NCBI GenBank assembly: GCA_029242705.1
Contig: JAQWTK010000004.1
Location: 1 to 35,563, forward strand
Length of the DNA: 35,563 nt
Source: Gammaproteobacteria bacterium
Lineage (GTDB): Bacteria; Pseudomonadota; Gammaproteobacteria; Pseudomonadales; Pseudohongiellaceae
Direction of reading: 5' to 3'
Under the pieces are notes generated by a model. That model made no database searches. It saw only the letters and a list, made by a program, of their open reading frames with translations, and was not told the origin of the DNA. The stretch's first letter is position 1. The number at the start of each line of letters is the position of its first letter. A program made the position numbers and the translations under genes. Positions 17,212 to 25,973 of the stretch are shown piece after piece.

Positions 17212-19932
17212 CTAGGGCGCTAGTTGGCTTTCCAGTTCGGTAGTAATTTCTAAACTTAATTTTTCTATCAGGTCGCGTTTCTCTATACTTTTCCCGTGCT
17301 TGTCGGTTACAAAGAATAAGTCTTCAACCCTCTCTCCTAAAGTGGTAATTCGAGCGTCGTTTATTTTTATATTATTCATTGCTAGTACTTTTCCAACGCG
17401 AGCTAGCACTCCGGGTTGATCTGGACAGTTAATTTCTAGCATTGAATAATTTTTTTCTGTTGAATTGATAAGTTCAACTTCGATAGATTTTGCAAAATAT
17501 TTCTTTTTTCTTGATTGGCGAAATCTAGGAACTAAGAGTGCTTTATCTCCTAACGTTAAATACTCCTTCAGTAGGATGATGATTTCTTTGTGTCTTTTCG
17601 GGTCATTTCCGACCGGCAGCCCAGAGCTCTCTAGTACCGTAAAAGTATCCATGCAATAACCATGCGATGATGTGAATATTCGAGCTTCTTGAATATTTAA
17701 ATTTAGTTTTTCGAATGCAGCGGTAGATTGTGCGAATAAATAATCAGCATTCTGAGTATAAAGAAAAATTTGTGTTGCTCCTTCGCTGGCATCGCTTTCA
17801 TTGATGTCTTGCACTAGTATTAAAGGACCTTCTTTATCGAGGTTGAAAATTCCTTTGGTGTGCCAAATAATATTTGACGTTGATTCTCGAACGAAATATT
17901 CGTCATCAGCAAACCTCCATATGTTATCTACTTCATTTTTCGAAAATCCATTTTCTTGTAAATATTTTAACGCTGATTGTTTCTTATCTAATATTCGTTC
18001 TTTGCGATTAACGGGCTTTTCTAGCCCTAATCTAAGTGCTCGTCTAGTGTTCTGATATAGTTGGCGCAGTAACGTAGCTCTCCAGCTATTCCACAATTCG
18101 GGATTTGTGGCGCAAATATCTGCTACGGTCATAACATATAGGTAATCTAAATGTAATTTATCTCCCATTTGGATAGCGAATTCTCGGATTACGTCCGGAT
18201 CATTAGTGTCTTTCCTCTGTGCTGTCATTGACATGATAAGATGCTTGTCAACTAACCATGAAACCAGTTTGGTGTCCCATTCACTTAGATGATGACGCTC
18301 ACAGAAATTAGTTGCATCGACTTTTCCTAATTTTGAGTGATCTCCGCCGCGACCTTTTGCGATATCATGGTACAGACCAGCTATATAGAGAAGCTCAACC
18401 TTTGGCAGGCTTTTAAAAATATGGGCTGCTACGGGAAAAGTTTCGATTGCTTTTGGTAGTCGGAATTTACGCATATTCTCAATTACTTGTAGGGTATGCG
18501 CGTCAACAGTATACATATGGAAAAGATCATGCTGCATTTGGCCACTGATCCTTCCAAATTCTGGTAAATAACGGCCCAATATGCCATACCGTGCCATTCT
18601 GCTAAGCTGCAAACTCATGTGATTTTGTGTTCGGAGCAGCCTAATAAATAGATTAATGTTATTGGTGTCGCTACGAAAATTATCATTAATGAGATGTCTA
18701 TTGTCGCGAAGTAAACGAATAGTAGACGCATGTATTCCTTTTATCTGCGGGTTGTCACCCATCAGCACAAAAATTTCTAGTAACGCAGAAGGTGTTTGTG
18801 TGAATACATTTGGATTTATAACTTCGATATAGTTATTGCATATTTGGAAGCGAGGATTCAATGGTTTGATTCTTCTTCTTTCGCCACTACGTAATATAAT
18901 CTCGTCGAAATATTGAAGAAGGACGTCATTTAATTCACGTAGATTAGCAACTTCACGGTAATAGTGTTTCATCAACTTTTCGATGCCTAAACTTTTCTCG
19001 TCACTTTTATAACCTAAGAGTTGCGAGAGCTCCTTTTGCTTATCAAATAGAAGTCTATCTTCGCTCCGATCTTGTAAGTAGTGGAGGCCGTATCTTACCT
19101 TCCAGAGAAATTGCTGGCCTTTATTGATCATGCTTTCTTCAGGCTCTTTCAGAAACCCAAGTTTTACCAAGTCGCTAAATGAGCTTGTGCCAAAATATCT
19201 TCTGCATATCCATGCAATAGTTTGAATATCTCTTAACCCTCCTGGGGAGGTTTTAACATTTGGTTCTAAGGCATAATCTACATCATGATATTTTTGGTGA
19301 CGAATAATTTGCTCATCAATTTTTGCGCGGACAAACTTTTTGATTGGCCAGACTCTCTTGCTGCTTGTCGTTTTAATCATCAATTGGTACAAATCATTTG
19401 GTCCAGTCAACATGCGAGATTCCATTAACGAGGTTGCGATAGTTATATCTTTTATCGCTTCTTGCTTACATTGGCGAATCGAGCGCACGCTATGGAAGGG
19501 TTCTAAGCCTATATCCCAGAGCATAGTCAGGAATGAGCTAATGTAGTCCTTATATTTTGTGTTTCGGGCCTTGCGAGTGAGGATGAGTAAATCTATGTCT
19601 GAGTATGGCATCAGCTCGCCTCGGCCATAACCTCCCACTGCAATTAAGCTTATGTCGTTGGTGTCAGGCCAGTTTATAGCGTTCCAAGCTAACCTTAAAA
19701 TTTCATCTACAACCCAAGCGCGACCCGCAACGATTTGGGTAATATCTTTGTCTTGTTCGTAGCGAGTATTGAGTATTACTGAGGACTCTCTAGCAGTTTT
19801 TCTTAATAAAGGAATGGGGCTCCCGGCGTTTTTTATTTCTCTTCGGAGTTTTTTATAGTCAAGTAGTTCTGGGTCCGCAATTAAATTTGTGGTTGACTTT
19901 TGTTGAATCGGTTGAGAATAGAGTTCGCTCAC
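17212..19932 (-). CDS. glnD: Bifunctional uridylyltransferase/uridylyl-removing enzyme GlnD
   Basis: Nitrogen sensor that uridylylates PII (GlnB/GlnK) when glutamine is low and deuridylylates it when glutamine is high. The 906 residues contain a nucleotidyltransferase domain with GGYGRGELMPYSDIDLL at 100-116 and the GLRDIQ segment near 232-237. An HD hydrolase domain follows (GLYHDIAKGRGGDH, His522-Asp523), then two C-terminal ACT domains (about 720-800 and 830-900, the latter with CPDQPGVLARV). The start is GTG, overlapping the map stop by 4 bases (GTGA). The map-glnD pair is conserved in gammaproteobacteria. Confidence 0.97.
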   Translation of the reverse strand: MSELYSQPIQQKSTTNLIADPELLDYKKLRREIKNAGSPIPLLRKTARESSVILNTRYEQDKDITQIVAGRAWVVDEILRLAWNAINWPDTNDISLIAVGGYGRGELMPYSDIDLLILTRKARNTKYKDYISSFLTMLWDIGLEPFHSVRSIRQCKQEAIKDITIATSLMESRMLTGPNDLYQLMIKTTSSKRVWPIKKFVRAKIDEQIIRHQKYHDVDYALEPNVKTSPGGLRDIQTIAWICRRYFGTSSFSDLVKLGFLKEPEESMINKGQQFLWKVRYGLHYLQDRSEDRLLFDKQKELSQLLGYKSDEKSLGIEKLMKHYYREVANLRELNDVLLQYFDEIILRSGERRRIKPLNPRFQICNNYIEVINPNVFTQTPSALLEIFVLMGDNPQIKGIHASTIRLLRDNRHLINDNFRSDTNNINLFIRLLRTQNHMSLQLSRMARYGILGRYLPEFGRISGQMQHDLFHMYTVDAHTLQVIENMRKFRLPKAIETFPVAAHIFKSLPKVELLYIAGLYHDIAKGRGGDHSKLGKVDATNFCERHHLSEWDTKLVSWLVDKHLIMSMTAQRKDTNDPDVIREFAIQMGDKLHLDYLYVMTVADICATNPELWNSWRATLLRQLYQNTRRALRLGLEKPVNRKERILDKKQSALKYLQENGFSKNEVDNIWRFADDEYFVRESTSNIIWHTKGIFNLDKEGPLILVQDINESDASEGATQIFLYTQNADYLFAQSTAAFEKLNLNIQEARIFTSSHGYCMDTFTVLESSGLPVGNDPKRHKEIIILLKEYLTLGDKALLVPRFRQSRKKKYFAKSIEVELINSTEKNYSMLEINCPDQPGVLARVGKVLAMNNIKINDARITTLGERVEDLFFVTDKHGKSIEKRDLIEKLSLEITTELESQLAP

Positions 19933-20702
19933 AATTTTTCATCAGAACGAAGAGTCAGTACTTCGCAGCCATTATTGGTGACAGCTAAGGTATGCTCCCA
20001 TTGAGCAGATAGACGCCTATCTTTCGTTGTAACGGTCCAACCGTCTTTTTTTGATAATTTTGTGTATCTAGTACCCGCATTTAACATTGGTTCTATTGTA
20101 AAAGTCATTCCTTCTAAAATCTCTATACCAGTTTTAGGTTTTCCATAGTGCAGTACTTGAGGTTCTTCGTGAAATACTCTGCCTATACCGTGACCGCAGT
20201 ATTCTCGAACAATAGAATAGTTATGCATTTCACCATGTTTTTGAATGATGTGCCCGATGTCACCTAGCGTAACTCCGGGCTTAACAATATCAATCGCTTT
20301 ATAGAGACATTCTTGGGTTATTTTGACTAGGCGGTCTGCATGCTCAGGAGTTTTCCCCACTAAAAACATTTTACTTGTATCGCCATGATACCCATCTTTA
20401 ATTACGGTGATATCAATATTAATGATATCGCCAGACTTTAAGGTTTTGCTGTCATTTGGAATTCCATGACAGATAACATGATTGATTGAGGTGCAAATAG
20501 ATTTTGGGAAGTTGTTGTAATTAAGAGGAGCTGGGATTGCATCTTGGACTGTGACAATGAATTCATGGCATATACGATCTAATTCTCCCGTACTAATTCC
20601 TGGTTTGACGTATTGTTCGATCATCTCTAAAACCTCCGCTGCTAACCTGCCGGCCAGCCGCATCTTCGCTATTTCTTCTGGGGTTTTAATGTGAATCGTC
20701 AT
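19929..20702 (-). CDS. map: Methionine aminopeptidase, type I
   Basis: Removes initiator methionine from nascent proteins. In 257 residues the five metal ligands are Asp97, Asp108 (GYHGDTSK), His171 (CGHGIGRVFHEEP), Glu204 (FTIEPML) and Glu236 (QWEHTL); His79 (CHGIP) is the substrate-binding histidine. Numbering is almost identical to the E. coli enzyme. It is transcribed divergently from rpsB, a conserved arrangement, and its stop overlaps glnD. Confidence 0.97.
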   Translation of the reverse strand: MTIHIKTPEEIAKMRLAGRLAAEVLEMIEQYVKPGISTGELDRICHEFIVTVQDAIPAPLNYNNFPKSICTSINHVICHGIPNDSKTLKSGDIINIDITVIKDGYHGDTSKMFLVGKTPEHADRLVKITQECLYKAIDIVKPGVTLGDIGHIIQKHGEMHNYSIVREYCGHGIGRVFHEEPQVLHYGKPKTGIEILEGMTFTIEPMLNAGTRYTKLSKKDGWTVTTKDRRLSAQWEHTLAVTNNGCEVLTLRSDEKL

Positions 20703-20866
20703 GTTAAAAAGCAGGTGGTTGATTGTACGTCGGGGTTTTAGTTTCCTATTTTAAATCAGTAGCTCTGTCGAGGACAGAGAAAGCGTATATTCTATATACA
20801 TTTACTGTGTAAGTGATGCGCGCGGTTTACTATCTATAGTAATTGCTTTCGAAAACCAGCGGATTA

Positions 20867-20875
20867 TGGTATAAA
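20867..20875 (+). promoter_or_regulatory. Extended -10 promoter of rpsB
   Basis: TGGTATAAA (TGn plus TATAAA) is followed by the GC-rich stretch ACGCCCGC, the kind of discriminator found at stringently controlled ribosomal promoters. The -35 region is poor. Extended -10 rpsB promoters are described as conserved in gammaproteobacteria. Predicted start is near 20882, giving a leader of about 145 bases. Confidence 0.7.
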
Positions 20876-20933
20876 ACGCCCGCTTTGCGGTCTACTCCTA
20901 TGGTGGATTATATCGTTTGGCAACTAAAATAAT

Positions 20934-20997
20934 GTCGCACATGCACCGTCACATGCTATCTGGGTGCCCTGAAAAGGGTTGATACATGGGGTGCGTG
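20934..20997 (+). promoter_or_regulatory. Structured rpsB leader, candidate S2 autoregulatory element
   Basis: CAC plus GCACC (20938-20940 and 20943-20947) pairs with GGTGC-GTG (20990-20997), leaving a two-base bulge. The stem encloses a small hairpin CCC (20967-20969) with GGG (20976-20978) over a TGAAAA loop. Ribosomal protein S2 is known to repress rpsB-tsf translation through a conserved leader in gammaproteobacteria. I infer the same role from position and fold, without having a covariance comparison. Confidence 0.55.
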
Positions 20998-21028
20998 GAG
21001 GCCTAACCCGACTTATAAAGGTACAACA

Positions 21029-21940
21029 ATGACTGTAAGTATGAAAGAAATGCTCCAGGCAGGAGTACATTTCGGCCACCAGTGTCGTTACTGGAATCCA
21101 AAAATGGAGCCCTATATTTTTGGCTCTCGCAATAAAATTCACATAATTAATTTGGAACATACTGTTCCCGCCATGAACTCAGCTGTGCAGCAGATCGCTG
21201 ATCTTGCAGAGAAAAAGAAGAAAATTCTTTTTGTAGGGACTAAAAGAGCTGCATCGAAAATCATACGTGAACAAGCTGAGAGAGCTGGGATGCCATACGT
21301 AAACCATAGATGGTTGGGTGGTATGCTGACAAATTACAAGACCATTCGTGGGTCAATTAAACGTTTGAAAGAGCTGGAAATCCAAGAGCAGGACGGCACC
21401 TTTACTAGGCTTACTAAAAAAGAGGCTTTAATGCTGACTAGGGCAAAAGAAAAGCTTGAGCGCAGTATAGGTGGAATAAAGGAAATGGGTGGGCTTCCTG
21501 ATGCTATATTCGTTGTAGATGTTGATCATGAAAGAATAGCCGTCACAGAAGCCAACAATTTAAAAATCCCAGTGATTGGCATTGTTGATACAAATGGTAA
21601 TCCGGACGGCGTTGATTTCGTAATACCGGGCAACGATGATGCGATTAGAGCTATCAAGCTTTACGCAGTTTCGGTGGCTGACGCCTGTGTTGAGGGCAAA
21701 GCGCGGAATGGGCCAGGCGAAAATGAATTTGTCGAGGTCGAAAATCCGGAGTTAGAAAAACCTGAAGAGTTGAAGCTTCAAGAAACTACGGTTGAAGAAG
21801 CGCCGGTTGAAGAAGCGCCGGCTGAAGAAACGCCGGTGGAAGAAAAACCATCAGCTGGAGAAAAAGCTCCGGCCAAGAAAAAAGCTCCGGCCAAGAAAAA
21901 AGCGCCGACTAAAAAGAAGGCCGATGAAAAAAAAGAGTAA
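21029..21940 (+). CDS. rpsB: 30S ribosomal protein S2, with long charged C-terminal tail
   Basis: Component of the small ribosomal subunit. The core (residues 1 to about 237) has the S2 N-terminus [24 protein letters not shown] and the conserved [11 protein letters not shown] and [12 protein letters not shown] segments. The 303-residue total is about 60 longer than E. coli S2. The extra tail is first acidic with repeated [14 protein letters not shown] units, then lysine-rich with repeated APAKKK units. Start ATG 21029 is preceded by AAAGG. The extended -10 promoter and structured leader upstream suggest S2 autoregulation. Confidence 0.97.
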   Translation: MTVSMKEMLQAGVHFGHQCRYWNPKMEPYIFGSRNKIHIINLEHTVPAMNSAVQQIADLAEKKKKILFVGTKRAASKIIREQAERAGMPYVNHRWLGGMLTNYKTIRGSIKRLKELEIQEQDGTFTRLTKKEALMLTRAKEKLERSIGGIKEMGGLPDAIFVVDVDHERIAVTEANNLKIPVIGIVDTNGNPDGVDFVIPGNDDAIRAIKLYAVSVADACVEGKARNGPGENEFVEVENPELEKPEELKLQETTVEEAPVEEAPAEETPVEEKPSAGEKAPAKKKAPAKKKAPTKKKADEKKE

Positions 21941-22003
21941 GGAAAAGTTAGTATTCAATGTGACAGAGGTTTACATAACTAGTTAAACCTAAATAATCAG
22001 TAA

Positions 22004-22026
22004 GGGGGCTTCAGGCCCCCTTTTTT
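22004..22026 (+). terminator. Rho-independent terminator/attenuator between rpsB and tsf
   Basis: GGGGGC (22004-22009) pairs with GCCCCC (22015-22020) over a short loop, followed by TTTTTT (22021-22026). Because tsf follows 43 bases later with its own strong ribosome-binding site and no obvious promoter, this probably reduces rather than abolishes readthrough, as in other rpsB-tsf operons. Confidence 0.9.
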
Positions 22027-22069
22027 CGAACGAAGCAAGATTAGCTCCGTCAAAGAAGGAGGTATAAGA

Positions 22070-22945
22070 ATGGCGACAATTAATGCGAGTATGGTTAAGG
22101 AACTACGGGAACGTACTGGCCTAGGAATGATGGACTGTAAAAAAGCTCTGTCTGCTGCAGACGGTGATATGAATAAAGCTATAGAAGATTTGCGTAAAGC
22201 TAGCGGCCTAAAAGCCGCAAAAAAGGCGAGCCGTGTTGCGTCAGAAGGAATAGTAATGACCAAAATAGCGGAAGACGGAAACTATGGGGTTGTTATAGAG
22301 GTTAATAGTGAGACTGACTTTGTAGCGAGGGACGACAATTTTTTGGCTTTTTCTACAAGTGTTTTAAATGCAGCATTTGATGATAATAATGCGAATGTCG
22401 ACTCTCTATTGGGTGCGGGTTTGGAAAATTTGCGACAAGAGCTTGTCCAAAAGATAGGTGAAAATGTAAGCGTACGTCGAGTTGAGAGATTAAAATTTGA
22501 TAATGCAAACCAGGGTATTGTCGAAAGCTATGTGCACAGTAATAATCGAATTGCAGTTTTAATTTCACTTCATGGTGGCGATGAGGCATTGGCTCGCGAT
22601 ATCGCGATGCATATTGCAGCCGTTAATCCTATGGTTGTTAGGCCTGAGGATGTCCCTGAAGAGATTCTCGCAAAAGAATCAGAAATTTACTCTGCTCAAG
22701 CTAGAGAAAGTGGTAAGCCAGAAGAAATTATAGAAAAGATGATAAGTGGGCGTTTGCGAAAATTTGTTGCTGAGGTTAGTTTGCTCGAACAGCAATTTGT
22801 CAAAGACCCTGATAGCAAAATTTCTGACTTATTAAATGAGGTTGGTGCCGATATTGTAAAATTTGTGCGTTACGAGGTCGGTGAGGGCATTGAAAAAGAA
22901 GATGAGGACTTTGCGGCGGAAGTGGCTGCTCAGCTTAAAAATTAA
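22070..22945 (+). CDS. tsf: Elongation factor Ts
   Basis: Nucleotide exchange factor for EF-Tu. The 291 residues include the N-terminal LRERTGLGMMDCKKAL signature, NSETDFVARDDNF near 79-91 and the YVHSNNRIAVLI region of the dimer-fold core. A near-perfect Shine-Dalgarno AGGAGGT (22057-22063) precedes the ATG. It sits downstream of the rpsB terminator, so expression relative to S2 is likely tuned by attenuation. Confidence 0.98.
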   Translation: MATINASMVKELRERTGLGMMDCKKALSAADGDMNKAIEDLRKASGLKAAKKASRVASEGIVMTKIAEDGNYGVVIEVNSETDFVARDDNFLAFSTSVLNAAFDDNNANVDSLLGAGLENLRQELVQKIGENVSVRRVERLKFDNANQGIVESYVHSNNRIAVLISLHGGDEALARDIAMHIAAVNPMVVRPEDVPEEILAKESEIYSAQARESGKPEEIIEKMISGRLRKFVAEVSLLEQQFVKDPDSKISDLLNEVGADIVKFVRYEVGEGIEKEDEDFAAEVAAQLKN

Positions 22946-22962
22946 GAATATGAAATGATCTA

Positions 22963-23688
22963 ATGAAAATGGCGGGATCAGATCCTAAATATAACAGAAT
23001 TTTACTTAAACTAAGTGGAGAAGCTCTTTCTGGTGCTGAAGATTTTGGTATTGATCCGAAAGTACTTGATCGGATGGCGCTAGAAGTTAAGCAAATTATA
23101 AGCCTTGGCGTGCAGGTTGGAATGGTTATTGGTGGGGGTAATCTATTCAGGGGGGCATCGCTACATAAAGCGGGTATGGAGCGTGTTACAGGCGATCATA
23201 TGGGCATGTTAGCTACTGTAATGAATGCACTAGCGATGAGAGATGCATTAGAGAGGGCTAATATTTCCACTCGGGCGATGTCAGCGATTCAAATGACTGG
23301 AATAGTGGAGCAATATGATAGAAGATCGGCGCTGCGTTACCTCAAATCTGGTGATGTGGTTATTTTTTCCGCTGGCACAGGAAATCCTTTTTTTACTACA
23401 GATTCCGCAGCCTGTTTGCGTGGTATTGAGATAAATGCAGACCTAATTCTTAAGGCTACTAAGGTAGATGGTGTTTATTCGTCAGACCCTAGTATCGACT
23501 CTAGTGCTGTAAAGTTTGATAACCTTACCTATGACGAGGTTATAGAAAAGCGCTTAGGAGTTATGGATCTTACTGCTATCTGTTTAAGTAGAGATCATCA
23601 AATACCTATAAAAGTCTTTAGTATGCAACGACCAGGTGCGCTTTTAGATAATGTGGTAGGAAAAGCCGATGGTACTCTTATTAGCTAG
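22963..23688 (+). CDS. pyrH: Uridylate kinase (UMP kinase)
   Basis: Phosphorylates UMP to UDP; bacterial hexameric enzyme of the amino-acid-kinase fold. The 241 residues carry [14 protein letters not shown] at 11-24, the GGGNLFRG motif, [16 protein letters not shown] and [17 protein letters not shown]. It starts 18 bases after tsf, in the conserved tsf-pyrH-frr order. Confidence 0.97.
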   Translation: MKMAGSDPKYNRILLKLSGEALSGAEDFGIDPKVLDRMALEVKQIISLGVQVGMVIGGGNLFRGASLHKAGMERVTGDHMGMLATVMNALAMRDALERANISTRAMSAIQMTGIVEQYDRRSALRYLKSGDVVIFSAGTGNPFFTTDSAACLRGIEINADLILKATKVDGVYSSDPSIDSSAVKFDNLTYDEVIEKRLGVMDLTAICLSRDHQIPIKVFSMQRPGALLDNVVGKADGTLIS

Positions 23689-23741
23689 GAACTTGGGAAG
23701 ATATCCCTGTCCCTCTATAGGAAGCGAAAAGGAGAAAGGAT

Positions 23742-24299
23742 ATGAAAGATGAAATAATCGCCGACGCAGATCAAAGAATGCAGAAGACTATTGTTTCTCT
23801 CGAGGATTCATTTAAGAGAATTAGAACTGGAAGAGCGCATCCGAGTATCTTAGATAACGTTATGGTGTCCTATTACGGGACAGACACTTTACTTAATCAA
23901 TTGGCAAATGTGAATGTGGAGGAGGGGCGCACATTACTAATCTCTCCTTGGGAGAAAAATATTATAGGTGAAGTAGAGAAGGCAATTCTTAAGTCCGATC
24001 TGGGATTAAACCCCTCGAATAATGGAGATACTATTCGTGTGCCGATGCCGCCTTTAACTGAAGAAACTAGAAAGGAATATACAAAGCAGGCAAAAAATGA
24101 GGCAGAAAATGCGAGAGTCGCCGTGCGTAATATTCGCCGTGATGCGAATTCTGATCTTAAAGGTTTGGAAAAAGAAAAAGCAATAAGTGAAGACGATCAG
24201 CGTCGAGCTGAAGATCAAGTACAGAAATTAACCAATAAGTATATTGTTGATATTGATTCTGCGTATGCGGTTAAAGAAACTGATTTGCTATCATTTTAA
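23742..24299 (+). CDS. frr: Ribosome recycling factor
   Basis: Splits post-termination ribosomes together with EF-G. The 185 residues equal the family length, with the RTGRAHPSILDNVMVSYYG region and the three-helix C-terminal arm ending in DIDSAYAVKETDLLSF. An AGGAG site (about 10 bases upstream) precedes ATG 23742. It follows pyrH after a 53-base gap. Confidence 0.98.
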   Translation: MKDEIIADADQRMQKTIVSLEDSFKRIRTGRAHPSILDNVMVSYYGTDTLLNQLANVNVEEGRTLLISPWEKNIIGEVEKAILKSDLGLNPSNNGDTIRVPMPPLTEETRKEYTKQAKNEAENARVAVRNIRRDANSDLKGLEKEKAISEDDQRRAEDQVQKLTNKYIVDIDSAYAVKETDLLSF

Positions 24300-24361
24300 A
24301 TGCAAAATATTATTTTTGTGAAAATCGATTGCAGGTGATCAAGTAAATAATTAATACAAGA

Positions 24362-25102
24362 ATGATGCCTGCCAAATCTCTCAAAAATCCTAAGCATATA
24401 GCTATCATAATGGATGGTAATTATCGCTGGGCTAAAAATAAAGGGCTTGCTAAAAAGCTAGGACATAGGCACGGAGCCGAGGCTGCAAAGTCTATTGTTA
24501 ACGCCTGTGTTAAACTTAAAATTCCATACCTTACTTTATTTGCTTTCAGCAGTGAAAATTGGATGAGGCCAGATAAAGAAATTCAAAGTCTTATGGCTTT
24601 GTTTCTCACAGTATTAAAACGCAAAGAAATAAAACAATTACATGATGACAATGTTAGTTTAGTTTTCATAGGTCAGCGTTCTTTGTTCTCGAAAAGAATA
24701 CAGGCCGGCATGCGAGAAGTAGAGATGCTAACTAAGGAAAATACGGGAACAAAAGTTATAATTGCTGCAGATTACGGAGGCCGGTGGGATCTAGTGAACG
24801 CAACACAACAAATCGCAGAAAAAGTTTTAGCTAAAGAGTTAGTTCCAGATGAAATTGATATTAATTTGCTAAAAAAGTATACCAGTTTGTATGAGTACCC
24901 TGATCCTGATTTATGTATTAGAACGGGCGGCGAAAAGAGGCTTAGTAACTTCTTACTTTGGCAGTTTGCTTATACGGAACTCTACTTTACAGAATGTTAT
25001 TGGCCTGATTTTGATGAAGCTCAGTTGCAGCTAGCTTTGGGCGACTACGCTGCTAGGCAAAGACGTTATGGTGGGCATGAATTTCTCAAAGGGAAGGAAT
25101 AA
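24362..25102 (+). CDS. uppS: Undecaprenyl diphosphate synthase (cis-prenyltransferase)
   Basis: Condenses isopentenyl diphosphate onto farnesyl diphosphate to make the C55 lipid carrier. The 246 residues contain the HIAIIMDGN region with the catalytic Asp of MDGN, then RWAKNKGL, FAFSSENWMRP, NIAANYGGRWD-like AADYGGRWD, and RTGGEKRLSNFLLWQ. The residue between MDGN and RWA, commonly Gly or Asn, is Tyr here. The tail extends past the cdsA ribosome-binding site, and cdsA starts 4 bases after the stop. Confidence 0.96.
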   Translation: MMPAKSLKNPKHIAIIMDGNYRWAKNKGLAKKLGHRHGAEAAKSIVNACVKLKIPYLTLFAFSSENWMRPDKEIQSLMALFLTVLKRKEIKQLHDDNVSLVFIGQRSLFSKRIQAGMREVEMLTKENTGTKVIIAADYGGRWDLVNATQQIAEKVLAKELVPDEIDINLLKKYTSLYEYPDPDLCIRTGGEKRLSNFLLWQFAYTELYFTECYWPDFDEAQLQLALGDYAARQRRYGGHEFLKGKE

Positions 25103-25106
25103 TAAG

Positions 25107-25958
25107 GTGCTTAAACAGCGTATAATTAGTGCTGTAATACTTGCGTTGTGCTTCATTTTTGTTACCACTCAATCTTCAGAAGCTATTTTTACTCACATTA
25201 TGACTGGCACGATATTGGTTGTCAGTTGGGAGTGGGCTGCACTTGTAGGTTTGATTAAATTTGAACAAAAATTAGGGTTTGTAGCAAGTGTCGCTGCTAC
25301 ATTAGCCTCTTTGTATTTTTTCCTCGATATTACTCATGGTTCCAAAGAAATTAACTCGGACCGTGCAATAATTATTCTCTATTTGGGCTTATTTTTTTGG
25401 TTATTCTCTATTTATCTATTGCGTGGTTACCCTGATAATTCAAAAATATGGAATCATCCATCAAAAATAGCGATTATGGGATTAATGGCATTGGTCCCGG
25501 CCTGGTGTGGGATCATTCAACTAAAATATATAGTTGCAGAGGGAGACTTAATATTGGTGGCAGTTATTATGGTAGCTGTCGCGGACATAGCAGGGTATTT
25601 TTTTGGTAAAGCGTTTGGTGTTGTAAAGCTTGCCCCTAAAGTTAGCCCTAATAAGACATGGGCAGGAGTATGGGGAGCTACAATTTCAGGGGTTTTGGTT
25701 TGCTTTCCTATTATATGGATTTTTAACAGTTTTATACTAGAGCTCAATTATTTTTGGGAAGCAATAGTCTTATTGTTGAGTTTGCTGGTTGTTCTCTTTT
25801 CTATTGTAGGCGACTTGCTTGAAAGTATGTTGAAGCGCAATCAGAACATGAAAGATAGCGGCTCTCTATTGCCTGGCCATGGTGGAATATTAGATAGAGT
25901 AGACGGATTAATTGCAGTCTTACCTATTTTTACCTTAGTTATGCTAAAAGTATATTAG
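25107..25958 (+). CDS. cdsA: Phosphatidate cytidylyltransferase (CDP-diglyceride synthase)
   Basis: Membrane enzyme that makes CDP-diacylglycerol from phosphatidate and CTP. I place the start at GTG 25107, giving MLKQRIISAVILAL and 283 residues: AAGGA (25094-25098) lies 8 bases upstream and the sequence then matches the family N-terminus. The longer in-frame ATG at 25068 would lie inside uppS. Multiple membrane helices are followed by the SPNKTWAGVWG motif and the C-terminal signature DSGSLLPGHGGILDRVDGL. Confidence 0.94.
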   Translation: MLKQRIISAVILALCFIFVTTQSSEAIFTHIMTGTILVVSWEWAALVGLIKFEQKLGFVASVAATLASLYFFLDITHGSKEINSDRAIIILYLGLFFWLFSIYLLRGYPDNSKIWNHPSKIAIMGLMALVPAWCGIIQLKYIVAEGDLILVAVIMVAVADIAGYFFGKAFGVVKLAPKVSPNKTWAGVWGATISGVLVCFPIIWIFNSFILELNYFWEAIVLLLSLLVVLFSIVGDLLESMLKRNQNMKDSGSLLPGHGGILDRVDGLIAVLPIFTLVMLKVY

Positions 25959-25973
25959 AGAAGATACGTTTAA

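Larger units (their letters stand above)
20703..21028. promoter_or_regulatory. Divergent map/rpsB intergenic region
   Basis: A 326-base region between the divergent map and rpsB starts. It contains a 17-base perfect inverted repeat (CTCTGTC-GAG-GACAGAG, 20763-20779) nearer map, an extended -10 promoter for rpsB (20867-20875), and a structured rpsB leader. No clear -10/-35 pair for map was identified on the minus strand. Confidence 0.7.

Noticed and set aside
23688..23694. GGAACTT, a perfect match to the sigma-E -35 element, upstream of frr
   Set aside because: No acceptable sigma-E -10 (TCTGA or TCAAA type) is present 15-19 bases downstream, and frr is not a usual sigma-E target.
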